Notes: generated from the letters alone by a model not told the origin. 64,000 nt of DNA from Bacillota bacterium (GCA_023435925.1 JAEZLF010000135.1:12979-76978), one strand, 5' to 3'. Shown: positions 8,300 through 18,389, counted from the first letter of the stretch. Translations and numbers: made by a program.

Positions 8300-10138
8300 A
8301 TGCTTGAAAATCTGAAGCTGGGCAATATCGGTAGAAAGTTTGAAATGGTTACTACCCAAAAGAAAATGATCATCTATTTTTTTATTGCTGTTATTGCAGT
8401 ATTTCTTATCTTCAATACCATATTCTACAGACTCTATTCAGCAAATATTGAGCAGATTATGATCAGGGAAAATAGTGGAAGTGTAGCCAAGGCTTCAGAG
8501 TTTTCCGACATTATTTTGCAGAGCCTGGAGAACACTGCAGTGATTATCCAGGGGAATATGTCCATCCAGCAGGGACTGGTGCAAGAAGAGAAAGGCACTC
8601 CCGAATACTATCTTGCAGACGTGGAAATAGTTAATATACTGCAAAGTATCGCAAATAACTCAGTGGGGAACATTTCATCCATCGATTTATATCTCGATGA
8701 CAGCAAAAAGCTGATAACAACCGACTATGGGACAATAAACGGACTTGACGATGAAATCGCAGACTATTATTTGCAGCTGAAGAAAAGCAATGAGAAGTTT
8801 ATTCTTACCGATGAATACAGAAAAAAGCTAACTTTTATGTTAAACAGAAACTATGAACAGATTTCATTGATCCGGCCTTATTATGATTTGTATTCTGGTA
8901 TCAGAATAGGTGTACTGGTTATCAACCTTGACAAATTTGTTATGAAAAACATCATTAAGAGAGATTCGGATACCAGCAACATCATTATGGATAAAGACAA
9001 TCATCATATCATCAGCGTTCTTAGTGAATCACATCAAGGACTGCTTCAAAAACTGGAAGAGCTTTCGGAAATAGCGGAACAGGATAGCGGAGATATTATT
9101 TTCAGCTTAGGCAGGCAACAGCAGATTCTTGTTTTTTCCACTTCAGAATATGCGGGGTGGAAGTTTATAACAGTCGTTCCCGCCGGTGCATCCATGCAAC
9201 AGATGAACCAGCTGAGGGATTCCATATTAATACTCTTCCTGATGATGAACATCATAACGGCTGTGGTTCTGATCGTATTGCTGACAGAAAAGGTGTTCAG
9301 AAAGGTAAACAAGCTGATATCATCCATGAAAGAGGTGGAGAATGGAAATTTTGACATAGCGATCAAGCATGGGGATAAAGATGAATTTGGTTTTATGTAC
9401 ACCAGCTTTAACAATATGACGGGGAAAATAAAGTCCCTTTTCGGTGAACTGTACCAGCAGAAGCTACTTCAAAAGGATGCCGAGCTAAAGCTTCTTCAAT
9501 CGAAGGTTAACCCACATTTCTTGTATAATATTTTTGACAATATGAACTGGCTGATTCAGCTTGAAAGGTATGAAGAGCTTGAACCTCTTGTGGATGCTGT
9601 CTCAAATTACTATAAAAAGAGCCTCAATGTAGGCCGTGATTTTATTTCCATTGCTGATACAATCGATCAACTGAAAAGCTATGTCGAAATACAAAAAATA
9701 CGATTTAAAGACCGGTTTACATGCACTTTTGATTTTGAGGATGAACTGATGGATATGCAGATATTGAATTTTATGCTGCAACCACTGGTTGAGAATGCAA
9801 TATGTCATGGTATTGAGCCAAAATCTGAAAAATGTCATATTATTGTGAAAGGGTATCAATGCAGGGAAAACGTATGTCTAAGTGTTGAAGATGACGGTAT
9901 GGGTATCAGATCGGATAAGCTGAATGAAATTAATTATTACTTTGAAAACGAACAAGCACAGACGGATGACTATTTTGCCTTAACGAATATCAATAAGAGA
10001 ATCAAACTTTTCTACGGGAAGAGGTATGGCCTTAAAATATCCAGTGTTCAAGCAGAAGGGACCATTGTCACAGTGACCATTCCATCAACAACACTGGCAA
10101 ATGCGGGGGTGAAAAATGATCAAGATGATGATTGCTGA
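8300..10138 (+). CDS. Sensor histidine kinase, YesM/LytS-like
   Basis: A 612-residue membrane kinase. A first helix (about 27-47) and a second (about 310-333) bracket an extracellular sensor domain. A HAMP linker follows, then a His_kinase box with NPHFLYNIFDNMNWL (phospho-acceptor His406) and a GHKL ATPase domain (N box LVENAICHG, G box DDGMGI). This is the YesM architecture used to sense extracellular sugars or oligosaccharides. GGAGG lies 9 bp before the ATG. Its end overlaps the response regulator start by 23 bp, so the two are co-translated. Confidence 0.93.
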   Translation: MLENLKLGNIGRKFEMVTTQKKMIIYFFIAVIAVFLIFNTIFYRLYSANIEQIMIRENSGSVAKASEFSDIILQSLENTAVIIQGNMSIQQGLVQEEKGTPEYYLADVEIVNILQSIANNSVGNISSIDLYLDDSKKLITTDYGTINGLDDEIADYYLQLKKSNEKFILTDEYRKKLTFMLNRNYEQISLIRPYYDLYSGIRIGVLVINLDKFVMKNIIKRDSDTSNIIMDKDNHHIISVLSESHQGLLQKLEELSEIAEQDSGDIIFSLGRQQQILVFSTSEYAGWKFITVVPAGASMQQMNQLRDSILILFLMMNIITAVVLIVLLTEKVFRKVNKLISSMKEVENGNFDIAIKHGDKDEFGFMYTSFNNMTGKIKSLFGELYQQKLLQKDAELKLLQSKVNPHFLYNIFDNMNWLIQLERYEELEPLVDAVSNYYKKSLNVGRDFISIADTIDQLKSYVEIQKIRFKDRFTCTFDFEDELMDMQILNFMLQPLVENAICHGIEPKSEKCHIIVKGYQCRENVCLSVEDDGMGIRSDKLNEINYYFENEQAQTDDYFALTNINKRIKLFYGKRYGLKISSVQAEGTIVTVTIPSTTLANAGVKNDQDDDC

Positions 10139-11744
10139 TGATGAGCAGATCATACTCGACGGAATAAAAGACAGCATTGATTGGAACAGCTACGGGATAA
10201 AAATTACCGGAACCGCGACTAACGGTGCAGATGCCCTTGATATGGCTCTAAGCCATTGTGTCGATATTGTGATCACCGACATTAAAATGCCTGGATTGAG
10301 CGGATTGGAGCTGATACGGGAAATCCATAAAAGAAGACCGGAAATCAGAACGATACTCATTAGCGCATATGAGCAGTTTGACTTTGCTCAAGAAGCCATT
10401 TCACTGGGTGCCTTGTCTTATATAACAAAGCCTTTGAAAAAGCAGAAAATTGTTGATGAGGTATTAAAAGCCAGGGACAGCATATTGGCACGAAGGCAGG
10501 ATACGGATCAGAGAAATAGACTTGAGGAGCAGTATCGAGAGAATTTGCCTATCATCCGTGAGCATTACTTGAATAATCTGATCAATGGAAAAGCCATTCA
10601 ATTCAATGATTTTAAGAAGCAATCGGATGCTTACGGCATTGACATTGGTGATACCGGAATTGGTGTATTTGTGTTTAAAATAGACAGCTTGGGCGACTTT
10701 ATGGCGGAAGAACCTGAGAAAGGCACCCAGATCATTCACCTGAAAATAACGCAAATGATTAAGGAGCTTTTGCCCAAATGTTATAAAAAAGTAATATTTC
10801 AAAGCCATGATAATGAAGTGGTGACAATTTACAATACGGTAGAGCCGTTGTCGGACACCATACGGGATATTACTGTCTGTGCGGAAGAAATTAAAAATGT
10901 ATTAAGGAGGGAAACCGGCATATCTGCCAGTGCCGGGGTCGGCAGAACCTATCCGTCACTGAAGGATTCCATGCTGTCGTATCAGGAGGCTCTGAAGGCG
11001 CTGAATTATCGGCTGGTATATGGAAATAACACGGTAATGTATATTGACTATGTGGAGCTGAAGGAGTGGAACCACACCCGACTTTTCAGCAACATGAATG
11101 AGGTTCTCACGAATGTCCAGAATATATTATGGACAGGTAAAAGCGAGGAGATATTCAAACTGATCGATAAAACCATGTCCGGCATCCTTCACTACAAGGG
11201 CATACCGTATCATTATATACAGCAGGTATACTGCCAGCTGTTGTCCGTTTTGCTCAGAACCATTTATGAGATGAATATCATGCCGGAAGAGCTGTATGGT
11301 ACATCGGTTCACCTCTATGATGAACTGCTGAAAAAAGATACCTTTGAAGAAGCCGATCTCTGGTATCGCGATCTTGTAATCAGAGTGTGTGCGGCCGTTA
11401 ATGAGAAAAAGGCTGTAAGAGTGAGTAATGTCATCAGCAGTGCAATTGAGTACATTAAAAACAATTGCAGCAGGGATCTTTCGTTAAGTGAGGTGGCTGA
11501 CAAGGTGAACCTGAATCCTTCTTACTTTAGCAGGCTCTTTAAGGAGGAAACGGGAACGCAGTTTGTAGAATATGTGAGAAATGCCAAAATGGATCTGGCA
11601 AAGGAAATGCTGAAAAACAGCAACAAAAAAATATACGAGATATGTGAAGACCTCGGATATTTTAATGTACAATATTTCTCAACGGTTTTCAAAAACACAG
11701 TTGGCATGACACCCAATGAGTATAAGAAATCAGGGAAGTATTGA
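10116..11744 (+). CDS. Response regulator with AraC-type DNA-binding domain, YesN-like
   Basis: A 542-residue protein: receiver domain with acidic pocket DDE and phospho-acceptor Asp55 (VITDIKMPG), a long middle region, and a C-terminal AraC helix-turn-helix pair (about 440-540; NPSYFSRLFKEETG and GYFNVQYFSTVFKNTVGMTPNEYK). It is the cognate partner of the kinase it overlaps. The pair probably activates nearby transport and hydrolase genes. Its 3' end overlaps the convergent GH28 gene by 15 bp. Confidence 0.93.
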   Translation: MIKMMIADDEQIILDGIKDSIDWNSYGIKITGTATNGADALDMALSHCVDIVITDIKMPGLSGLELIREIHKRRPEIRTILISAYEQFDFAQEAISLGALSYITKPLKKQKIVDEVLKARDSILARRQDTDQRNRLEEQYRENLPIIREHYLNNLINGKAIQFNDFKKQSDAYGIDIGDTGIGVFVFKIDSLGDFMAEEPEKGTQIIHLKITQMIKELLPKCYKKVIFQSHDNEVVTIYNTVEPLSDTIRDITVCAEEIKNVLRRETGISASAGVGRTYPSLKDSMLSYQEALKALNYRLVYGNNTVMYIDYVELKEWNHTRLFSNMNEVLTNVQNILWTGKSEEIFKLIDKTMSGILHYKGIPYHYIQQVYCQLLSVLLRTIYEMNIMPEELYGTSVHLYDELLKKDTFEEADLWYRDLVIRVCAAVNEKKAVRVSNVISSAIEYIKNNCSRDLSLSEVADKVNLNPSYFSRLFKEETGTQFVEYVRNAKMDLAKEMLKNSNKKIYEICEDLGYFNVQYFSTVFKNTVGMTPNEYKKSGKY

Positions 11745-13025
11745 GCCATCCACTGTGACGTCAGAATTTGCAAATTCAAACGGAGCGCCTTCCTGTCCCC
11801 TTATAAGGACTCTGTTAAAGGTAGACGCTTTTATGTTGCAGCAGTAGATGCCTTTGTTCTTCATTGGCTTAAGACCGGTCATCATGGCGGGTATTCCGGG
11901 CTCACCATCCTTTGTCATGTATACGGAGATATCACTGAAATGGACATCTTCAATCGGTGCCTCAGGAAGGCCGTAGATAAAACCTGCGGCTGCAGTTGCA
12001 TCCACAGCGGATATATTACTCACATAAATCCTTCTGATAAACGGAGTGGTGTCATTGACTGGCTTCGGCTCCTTATCCCACACATGCTTTTCCTTGCCGC
12101 CTTCACCACAGAAATAGAACTCGTTGATGACCAGGGGACACATAACCCTTTTCATGACAAGATTCGAAATGCGCACATCTTCGATGAATCCTCCGCGGCC
12201 TCTTCTGGTTTTTATCCGGACGCCTCTGTCTGTGCCTTCGAAAATGCAGTTGGATATAACGACATTTCGGATGCCGCCGCTCATTTCGCTGCCGATGACG
12301 ACACCACCATGACCATGAACAAGCGTGCAGTTAATAACAGTAACTCCTTCGCAGCTGATACGTTTACTGTTGAATTCAGTACCGGATTTCAATGTAATGC
12401 AGTCATCCCCTACATCTACATAGCAGTTGGATATCCGGACATATTTACAGGAATCCGGATTGATTCCATCGGTATTGGGTGAATCTGCAGGATTTTGAAT
12501 AGTTACTTTTTCTATTGTAATATTTTCACAGCATACCGGATTGATTGTCCATGAAGGGGAATTCATCAGCTTGATTCCTTCAATAACAACCCGCCTGCAG
12601 TCCTCCAGACCGATAAAACGAGGCCTGGGGAATTCCAGCTTGCCGGTTTGGAGAAGATTCCACCAGTAGTCACCCTGTCCATCCAATACACCCTGTCCGG
12701 TAATGGTTACATTTTCAAGACCCTTTCCGTATATGCAGGGTGAATGTGCCATTCTCTCCGAACCCTCCCATCGTGTGGTTAACAGTGGATATGCATGAGA
12801 ATCCTTCACAAACAGCAGCTTTGCCCCGGGTGAAATATAAAGTGTTGTATTGCTTTCCATGTGAATCGCGCCGGTAAGGAAGGTGCCGGAGGGAATAAAA
12901 ACGGTACCGCCTCCTATATTTTTACACTCCCTAAAAGCGGCCGCAATAGCATTAGTGGAAACAAGCTTGCCCGCCGGATCGGCTCCAAACGCCGTAATAT
13001 CAAAAATCGAACTCACTGTATTCAT
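11730..13025 (-). CDS. Glycoside hydrolase family 28 (polygalacturonase-like)
   Basis: A 431-residue right-handed beta-helix protein. The GH28 motifs are in order: NTDGIN, GDDCITLKSG (catalytic aspartates), HGHGGVVIGSEM (histidine) and RIKTRRGRGG. It has no signal peptide, so it probably acts in the cytoplasm on imported galacturonide or rhamnogalacturonide oligomers. The ATG at 13023-13025 follows AGGAGA. It is second after GH105 in a minus-strand pair; a dispersed hairpin element sits between the two. Exo-acting specificity is inferred from the cytoplasmic setting. Confidence 0.93.
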   Translation of the reverse strand: MNTVSSIFDITAFGADPAGKLVSTNAIAAAFRECKNIGGGTVFIPSGTFLTGAIHMESNTTLYISPGAKLLFVKDSHAYPLLTTRWEGSERMAHSPCIYGKGLENVTITGQGVLDGQGDYWWNLLQTGKLEFPRPRFIGLEDCRRVVIEGIKLMNSPSWTINPVCCENITIEKVTIQNPADSPNTDGINPDSCKYVRISNCYVDVGDDCITLKSGTEFNSKRISCEGVTVINCTLVHGHGGVVIGSEMSGGIRNVVISNCIFEGTDRGVRIKTRRGRGGFIEDVRISNLVMKRVMCPLVINEFYFCGEGGKEKHVWDKEPKPVNDTTPFIRRIYVSNISAVDATAAAGFIYGLPEAPIEDVHFSDISVYMTKDGEPGIPAMMTGLKPMKNKGIYCCNIKASTFNRVLIRGQEGAPFEFANSDVTVDGSILP

Positions 13026-13037
13026 TGGTGTCTCCTA

Positions 13038-13162
13038 TATCTGTGTCTTCAGAAGACGCTGGCCTCTGCAGGTCGGCGATGAATGAAGACGAAATAATGA
13101 ACTTCCTTGGTCAGGTGGAGTTCAATCTTCACCTGACTCCCGGAGCGATGCAAATTGACTAT
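13038..13162 (+). repeat. Dispersed two-hairpin element, copy A1
   Basis: A 125-bp element matching copy A2 (43389-43513) over its whole length with no net length change. Hairpin 1 pairs GCTGGCCT with AGGTCGGC around CTGC; hairpin 2 pairs GTCAGGTG with CACCTGAC. It lies between GH105 and GH28, immediately upstream of the GH28 ribosome site. A shorter inverted copy is at 56949-57003. Confidence 0.8.
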
Positions 13163-13179
13163 CAAGTTATTCTTAATGA

Positions 13180-14298
13180 TTATTTCTGCATTTCACTCAG
13201 CAGCTCCATCTCGGTACAGGCCAGTATAAATGGACCATAGCCCTTGTAATCGTTCGTTGCGACCGGTTCATTGACATAGTATTCAACAGACCCGTCACGA
13301 TAGGGATATCCCCCGAGCCCTGCCACGCTGCATACATTACTGAGGTTAATATAACCCTGCTCATCTTTTTGTGTCAGATGTTTCAGAATTCCCAAGAAGC
13401 CTTTTTCAACGCCGGGTATGAAAGATTTATCAATGTACCCCATTCGGATAGCTTTTGCAAGGGAGTAGACAAACATACAAGATGCAGAGGCTTCCTTGTA
13501 GTTACCCTTTTCATTCTTCTTATCAAGTACCTGATACCAGACACCGGATTCTTCGTCCTGAACAGCCAGTATGGACATAGAAAGACTCTTTATGATATGT
13601 ATGATGTCCTGCCGTTTGGCGTGCTCAGCCGGAAAATAATCAAGTGTGTCTGTCAGAGCCATAAAATACCACCCAATAGACCTGCCCCAGAAATTCGGAG
13701 AGCAGCCTGTTACATCGTCCGCCCATTTCATACCCCTGCTCTCATCCCATGCATGATACAAAAGCCCTGTATGTTGATCCCTGGCATGCTCCCACAGAAG
13801 TAAGGCCTGATGTGCTATTGTATCAAAAGCATCCGGTTCATGAAACATAGCTGCATATTCAGAGTAGAAGGGTGAGCTCATATACACGCCGTCAAGCCAC
13901 ATCTGATGGGGATAGATGCGTTTATGCCAGAAACCGCCGCTGTGAGTCCGTGGTTGTTTTTCTATCTGCAGGCGAAGTATATCTGCGGCCTTTTTATATT
14001 TTGCATTGCCTGTTTCCTTATATAGCAATAAAAATATTTTGGCAGGATTAATGTAGTCCAGGTTCATTTCTCCCATGTCATACCCTTTGATATGGCCGTC
14101 CTCATCAAGAAACCTGTCCATGCTTGTTTTTATGTACTCGAATATTTTGCTGTCAGCTGTTAAACGCCAGACACCTTCAAGGGCTTTAAGAATCAGGCCC
14201 AGCTCATAGCAGTACTTGTCCATATAAGCCGAATGTCGTTCCATTGCAGATGCGGCAGCTCTCTGGGCCAATTCTCTGCCTGAATAAGAATTTTCCAT
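13180..14298 (-). CDS. Glycoside hydrolase family 105 (unsaturated uronyl hydrolase, YteR/YesR-like)
   Basis: A 372-residue (alpha/alpha)6-barrel protein of normal family length. The family motif WLDGVYMSSPFYSEYA, the WADDVTGCSPNFWGRSIGW stretch and the RDGSVEYYVNEPV end are present. Such enzymes hydrate the unsaturated uronic acid left by pectate or rhamnogalacturonan lyases and release it. No signal peptide is seen, so it is cytoplasmic. Together with GH28 downstream it indicates processing of imported pectic oligomers. Confidence 0.93.
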   Translation of the reverse strand: MENSYSGRELAQRAAASAMERHSAYMDKYCYELGLILKALEGVWRLTADSKIFEYIKTSMDRFLDEDGHIKGYDMGEMNLDYINPAKIFLLLYKETGNAKYKKAADILRLQIEKQPRTHSGGFWHKRIYPHQMWLDGVYMSSPFYSEYAAMFHEPDAFDTIAHQALLLWEHARDQHTGLLYHAWDESRGMKWADDVTGCSPNFWGRSIGWYFMALTDTLDYFPAEHAKRQDIIHIIKSLSMSILAVQDEESGVWYQVLDKKNEKGNYKEASASCMFVYSLAKAIRMGYIDKSFIPGVEKGFLGILKHLTQKDEQGYINLSNVCSVAGLGGYPYRDGSVEYYVNEPVATNDYKGYGPFILACTEMELLSEMQK

Positions 14299-14402
14299 AA
14301 AAAACCTCCATGAATGTTTTTACTATCGGTTCCAATAGCACTCGTGTCATATAGGTATTTTTTCAAAATAAAAAATGCCAAAGGGGGATATTTCTTCTTC
14401 TT

Positions 14403-14411
14403 ATTATAGCA
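14403..14411 (-). promoter_or_regulatory. Extended -10 promoter for GH105-GH28
   Basis: On the minus strand TGC-TATAAT forms an extended -10 (TGnTATAAT) about 105 bp upstream of GH105. No good -35 is seen, which fits the extended -10 type. The remainder of 14299-14526 shows no gene. Confidence 0.5.
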
Positions 14412-14526
14412 TTTATTCGTTTTGTTGGCACACAGAAAAATGACGGAATTTGCAATAAGAAGTGACCATTTTGCTGTTTCCCGCTAATCGTGATGCGCAT
14501 GGTGGTAAATTGGAGATAACGGCACT

Positions 14527-14566
14527 CAAAAAAGAGAAACCATCGTTCGTAAGAACGGTGGTTTCT
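14527..14566 (-). terminator. Terminator after GH38 (minus strand)
   Basis: AGAAACCATCGTTC (14535-14548) pairs with GAACGGTGGTTTCT (14553-14566). On the minus strand the T-run TCTTTTTTGAG follows. It lies about 55 bp past the mannosidase stop. Confidence 0.85.
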
Positions 14567-14620
14567 ATGTAACTAAATGTCAGACGGATATATATGTCAG
14601 AAAACAAGAAGCTCCTCAAT

Positions 14621-17600
14621 TTATAAGCTTTTACTGATAATGCGGAAGCTTTTGATTTCATATGGCCCAAATGGGAAGGAGAAGGCTGCTCCGGCTGTCT
14701 GATCTCCTATTGACCGCTCCATTAGATCTGTTTCCACAATACAATCAGCGGGCACATTGAGCGTTACTTCAGCGGTTCCGCTATTGCCGTTTGCCTCATA
14801 CAGCCGCACAATAATTCCATTCCCGTCCCATGCATCTTTGACAGTGTCAATGATGATGTTCTGATTATCTGTACTCATGAGTGAGAAACCGTCCGGAAGT
14901 CGAGGGGTCGTATAGTGTCCGGTAAAGGCCATGAGAGGATTATTGAAATCATGTCCCTCACGGGCGGTAAGAGCGTCACGCCAGTCTCCGGCATGTGGGA
15001 CCAAAGAATAGTTAATCTCATGATATCCCAAATCGGCTGTTTCATCCGGTGAAGAGGTTGAACGCAGTAATGAAATCTCGACACAGTTATCTTGAATACT
15101 ATGACCGTATTTGCAATCATTCAGCAATGATATGCCGTAATCGCCCTCTGATAGATCAATCCATTTATGTGCAACAAACTCAAACTTTTGCTTATCAAAC
15201 GGAGTATTGGCCACTGTTGGGCGGCAATACGAGCCAAACCCTGTGTCGCAAACCATATATGGGGTAAGCACAGCCAGTGGGAAACCGACCTTAAGCAGTT
15301 TATTGCGTTCTTGCCAGTCAATGGTTGTTGAAAAATCTATCCGATCGTTACTGTTATCCAGAATGATTCGCTGGTCGATTTTTATGCGTTCTGTTTGCTT
15401 ACACAGATGAATGACTGTTCGAAGAGGATTGTTTTCCTCGACTTCCAGTTTGTTTTGCCACTGAGGGACGAATTCGCGAGCTCTGTATTCTGCATAGAGG
15501 TTCCATGCGTCTTCATCCTGCGGACCATCCAGATAAAGCTTGAACTCGTTGCCCAGCTTGGAAAGAACCTGTCTTCCGGCCCGTTTATCATAAAGCGTAT
15601 CGATTCGTCCATCGAGAGAAACATGCATACAATATTTTGCATTTTCAACATGTATCCCGTTTTCATCAGACCGTATGGACGCCGCCTCTTGTGTGTCGGA
15701 AGAAATCATTTGTTCACTGGCATATACGATGTCATATATACGCAAGCCGAGTGAAGGGACGTGTTCTGCGACAAAACGCAGATCTACTTCATTTTCGCTG
15801 ACCGATACGATATGGGAGGGTGTCTGTCTGCCATCGGAATCCAGAACACGGGGCGACATACCGTTAATCCGGGGAAGCCGGAGCTGGATGCTGCTGCTTC
15901 TTTCCCAGGACAGGGAATTCAAGACGACTACTTTTTGCGGACCAGCGATATCCCCATCGCCGGAGATGAAGCTTGCTGCCTGCTCCAGTGCCTGATTTCC
16001 GGAAGCAATAATTGTTTCATACATCTGGGTGGCATCTTCATAAACCTGCCGTATGGAACTACCGGGCAGAATATCATGGAACTGCAGCAGCAAAAGCTTT
16101 TCCCATGCGTCATTCAATACCTTGGCATCTGGGATATAGCCTGCGGAACGTGCCATAACGGAAAGTTTTTCAGCCATTTGTAGAAGATTCTCACTCTTGC
16201 GGTTTGCTCTCTTTTCGTGACCATGTGTAGTATATGTTCCCCGATGGGTTTCCAGGTATAATTCTCCATACCATACGGGTAACAGGTCGTATTTCTTTTC
16301 AAGATCGCTAAAGAATTCCGCAGCTTTTGAAAGTTTACAGCTGGGCAGTGAAGGATACTCTGTCATCCTGCGTATATATTCGACCATCTCGCGAGTCGGC
16401 CCTCCGCCACCGTCGCCCCAGCCGTATGTAAAAATTACATCATCCAGAGTTTCCTTCTGCAGATTTTCGTCCTGCACGTAACGCAGCTGTGCCGGGGTTG
16501 GTTTACCGTTATATCCGCTGTACAACTCTGGTATAGAGGCGATAACTTCGGAACCGTCTATCCCACGCCAGCGGAAAGACCCGTACGGGAAACGGTTGCG
16601 GGCTTGCCAATGGAGCTTGTAGCTAAAGAAGCTCTTTATTCCGCTTTTCTTAAGGATTTGAGGCATGTTTGGCTGAAAACCGAAGGTATCGGGCAGCCAG
16701 CAGATATCGCTGCTTTTGCCGAACTCCTCCAGAAAAAACTGATGTCCATGTATAAATTGCCGGATCAGCGACTCGCCGGAGATCACATTACAATCTGATT
16801 CTACCCACATGGGTCCGACCAGTTCCCAGCTTCCGGAGGCCACACGGGCTTTGATTTGCTCATACAGCTCAGGGTAGTACTTTTTCGTATAGGCATAAAG
16901 CTGGGGCTGGCTGCATGTAAAGGTGAATTCGGGATACTCCTCCATCAGTCGAAGCACATTGGAAAAAGAGTGACCGCATTTGCGCACGGTGTCCTTTAGC
17001 TGCCACAACCATGCCACATCAATATGCGTATGTCCGATAAGGGAAATCTTTCCTTTTAGCTCGCCATCATTGATTGATGCTAAGGCTTTAGCCAGGATCT
17101 CCGAAGAATTCTGCACGGAACGGACAAAATCTTCACCACAGACAGATAAGTCGAGGTTGCGCAGAGATGCGTCGACGGCCTGCATGATGCGCGGTTTAAG
17201 GCTGCCGGTTGGAGCTGCGTTAATCGCACGCTGTGCTGCTTCCAGATTTCCTGAAAAACGGTTGACAATTGTTTCATCCAACTGTAGTGTTTCTGACGCC
17301 AGCAAGAGATCATAATAAAATGCTTCAATACGTTTATCTACGCGTACAATCTGCGAATAGGCAAAATAGGGCTGTTCACCAGTCCGGGACTTCGTTTCTC
17401 TGGAAAACAGTTCAAGCTCAAGCTGTACCTCTGAGCCGATCCAGTCGGAATGGATCGGGATTTGCTCACGGTTGCGGTCCAGGCCGTGGTAGACCTCACC
17501 GTTTATGCGTAGATATCCCTCCAGATTTGGAATACGGATGAACAAATAATCTCTTTGCTCTCCGGTTGTCTTCAGATTATCGGGAAAGTAAAAAGAAGTG

Positions 17601-17791
17601 CGCATGAAGATCGTTTGCCCCAAAGGTAAAAGCTCCCGGCCTGTCACCGGTTGCCAGTCGCCTTTATATTCATAACGGCCGGGTTGAATATACTCTGCGA
17701 TCTGGTATTGCCAGCCTGATATGGGGCAAATATGCTCCTGCGATTTTCCATGCAGCTTTTTAAGATAGGTGCTGATGATGGTTTTGTCCAT
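14621..17791 (-). CDS. Alpha-mannosidase, glycoside hydrolase family 38 (first paralogue)
   Basis: A 1056-residue zinc-dependent retaining alpha-mannosidase. The metal site GHTHIDVAWLW gives His256 and Asp258, and the nucleophile motif WLPDTFGF gives Asp368. The middle helical domain and the long C-terminal beta-sandwich region are complete. No signal peptide is seen. It has its own promoter (17855-17883) and terminator and is transcribed divergently from the importer at 18390. A second GH38 is at 24620, and the two share motif order and length. Confidence 0.93.
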   Translation of the reverse strand: MDKTIISTYLKKLHGKSQEHICPISGWQYQIAEYIQPGRYEYKGDWQPVTGRELLPLGQTIFMRTSFYFPDNLKTTGEQRDYLFIRIPNLEGYLRINGEVYHGLDRNREQIPIHSDWIGSEVQLELELFSRETKSRTGEQPYFAYSQIVRVDKRIEAFYYDLLLASETLQLDETIVNRFSGNLEAAQRAINAAPTGSLKPRIMQAVDASLRNLDLSVCGEDFVRSVQNSSEILAKALASINDGELKGKISLIGHTHIDVAWLWQLKDTVRKCGHSFSNVLRLMEEYPEFTFTCSQPQLYAYTKKYYPELYEQIKARVASGSWELVGPMWVESDCNVISGESLIRQFIHGHQFFLEEFGKSSDICWLPDTFGFQPNMPQILKKSGIKSFFSYKLHWQARNRFPYGSFRWRGIDGSEVIASIPELYSGYNGKPTPAQLRYVQDENLQKETLDDVIFTYGWGDGGGGPTREMVEYIRRMTEYPSLPSCKLSKAAEFFSDLEKKYDLLPVWYGELYLETHRGTYTTHGHEKRANRKSENLLQMAEKLSVMARSAGYIPDAKVLNDAWEKLLLLQFHDILPGSSIRQVYEDATQMYETIIASGNQALEQAASFISGDGDIAGPQKVVVLNSLSWERSSSIQLRLPRINGMSPRVLDSDGRQTPSHIVSVSENEVDLRFVAEHVPSLGLRIYDIVYASEQMISSDTQEAASIRSDENGIHVENAKYCMHVSLDGRIDTLYDKRAGRQVLSKLGNEFKLYLDGPQDEDAWNLYAEYRAREFVPQWQNKLEVEENNPLRTVIHLCKQTERIKIDQRIILDNSNDRIDFSTTIDWQERNKLLKVGFPLAVLTPYMVCDTGFGSYCRPTVANTPFDKQKFEFVAHKWIDLSEGDYGISLLNDCKYGHSIQDNCVEISLLRSTSSPDETADLGYHEINYSLVPHAGDWRDALTAREGHDFNNPLMAFTGHYTTPRLPDGFSLMSTDNQNIIIDTVKDAWDGNGIIVRLYEANGNSGTAEVTLNVPADCIVETDLMERSIGDQTAGAAFSFPFGPYEIKSFRIISKSL

Positions 17792-17854
17792 GTTTTATCT
17801 CCTTTTTTAAGATGCATAAAAAGTAAATTTGTATTATAGTTATATTATAAATAT

Positions 17855-17883
17855 ACTATATCTCATTTAATATAGCATGTCAA
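17855..17883 (-). promoter_or_regulatory. Promoter of the GH38 gene
   Basis: On the minus strand, TTGACA (17878-17883) and TATAGT (17855-17860) have a 17-bp spacer. A motif starting AAATTTGTATTA (plus strand from 17825) overlaps the predicted start of transcription. A matching motif lies at the start point of the divergent promoter (18164). Confidence 0.75.
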
Positions 17884-18134
17884 TAATATACTTAATTACA
17901 GTTTTACCTTTTCCAAAAGAGTCTATATATATCAAGGAGAATCGAAATTCCTGATTAAAATAAGCAGCCTGATTTACCTGACTTTTGCAGGTAATATGAA
18001 CAAATTCATACGGAGATTATTCGAGTAAGGGTATAGTGAGTATTCTGGATAAGCATGGTGTTTGGTATATTATCTTATGGTCTGCTGCAAAACCAGTCTA
18101 TAAAAAATAATATAACAATAATACAAAAGATGTG

Positions 18135-18163
18135 TTGACAGGAGACAGAAATGCAAGTAGAAT
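18135..18163 (+). promoter_or_regulatory. Promoter of the second sugar importer operon
   Basis: TTGACA (18135-18140) and TAGAAT (18158-18163) have a 17-bp spacer. AAATTTGTATTAAAGTTACA follows at about +1. The leader to the first gene is over 200 bp and holds no convincing gene. The part of the divergent space between 17890 and 18130 shows only a small TTACCTG/CAGGTAA hairpin (17974-17994). Confidence 0.65.
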
Positions 18164-18389
18164 AAATTTGTATTAAAGTTACACTAAGAAGCTATAGCGT
18201 GTTATAGTAAGTTTATGGCAAGACTAGTCATACTCAATTCAAATGGTATCTGTACAGATATTCGCGGACAGGGGAGGAGTTTCGAACCCCACTTGATAGT
18301 AATCCGGGAGGTGGTTGAAAGCCAAAAGAATATAACCTGGTGGAACAATTCAGAAAGATTCATTAAAAAATTGAGTAGGAGGTCAAGAA

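Noticed and set aside
13025..13240. Short gene inside element A1 (and the similar frame at 43307-43522)
   Set aside because: The two frames share a peptide, but differences are mainly at first and second codon positions, and the third copy is broken; hairpin pairing explains the sequence better.
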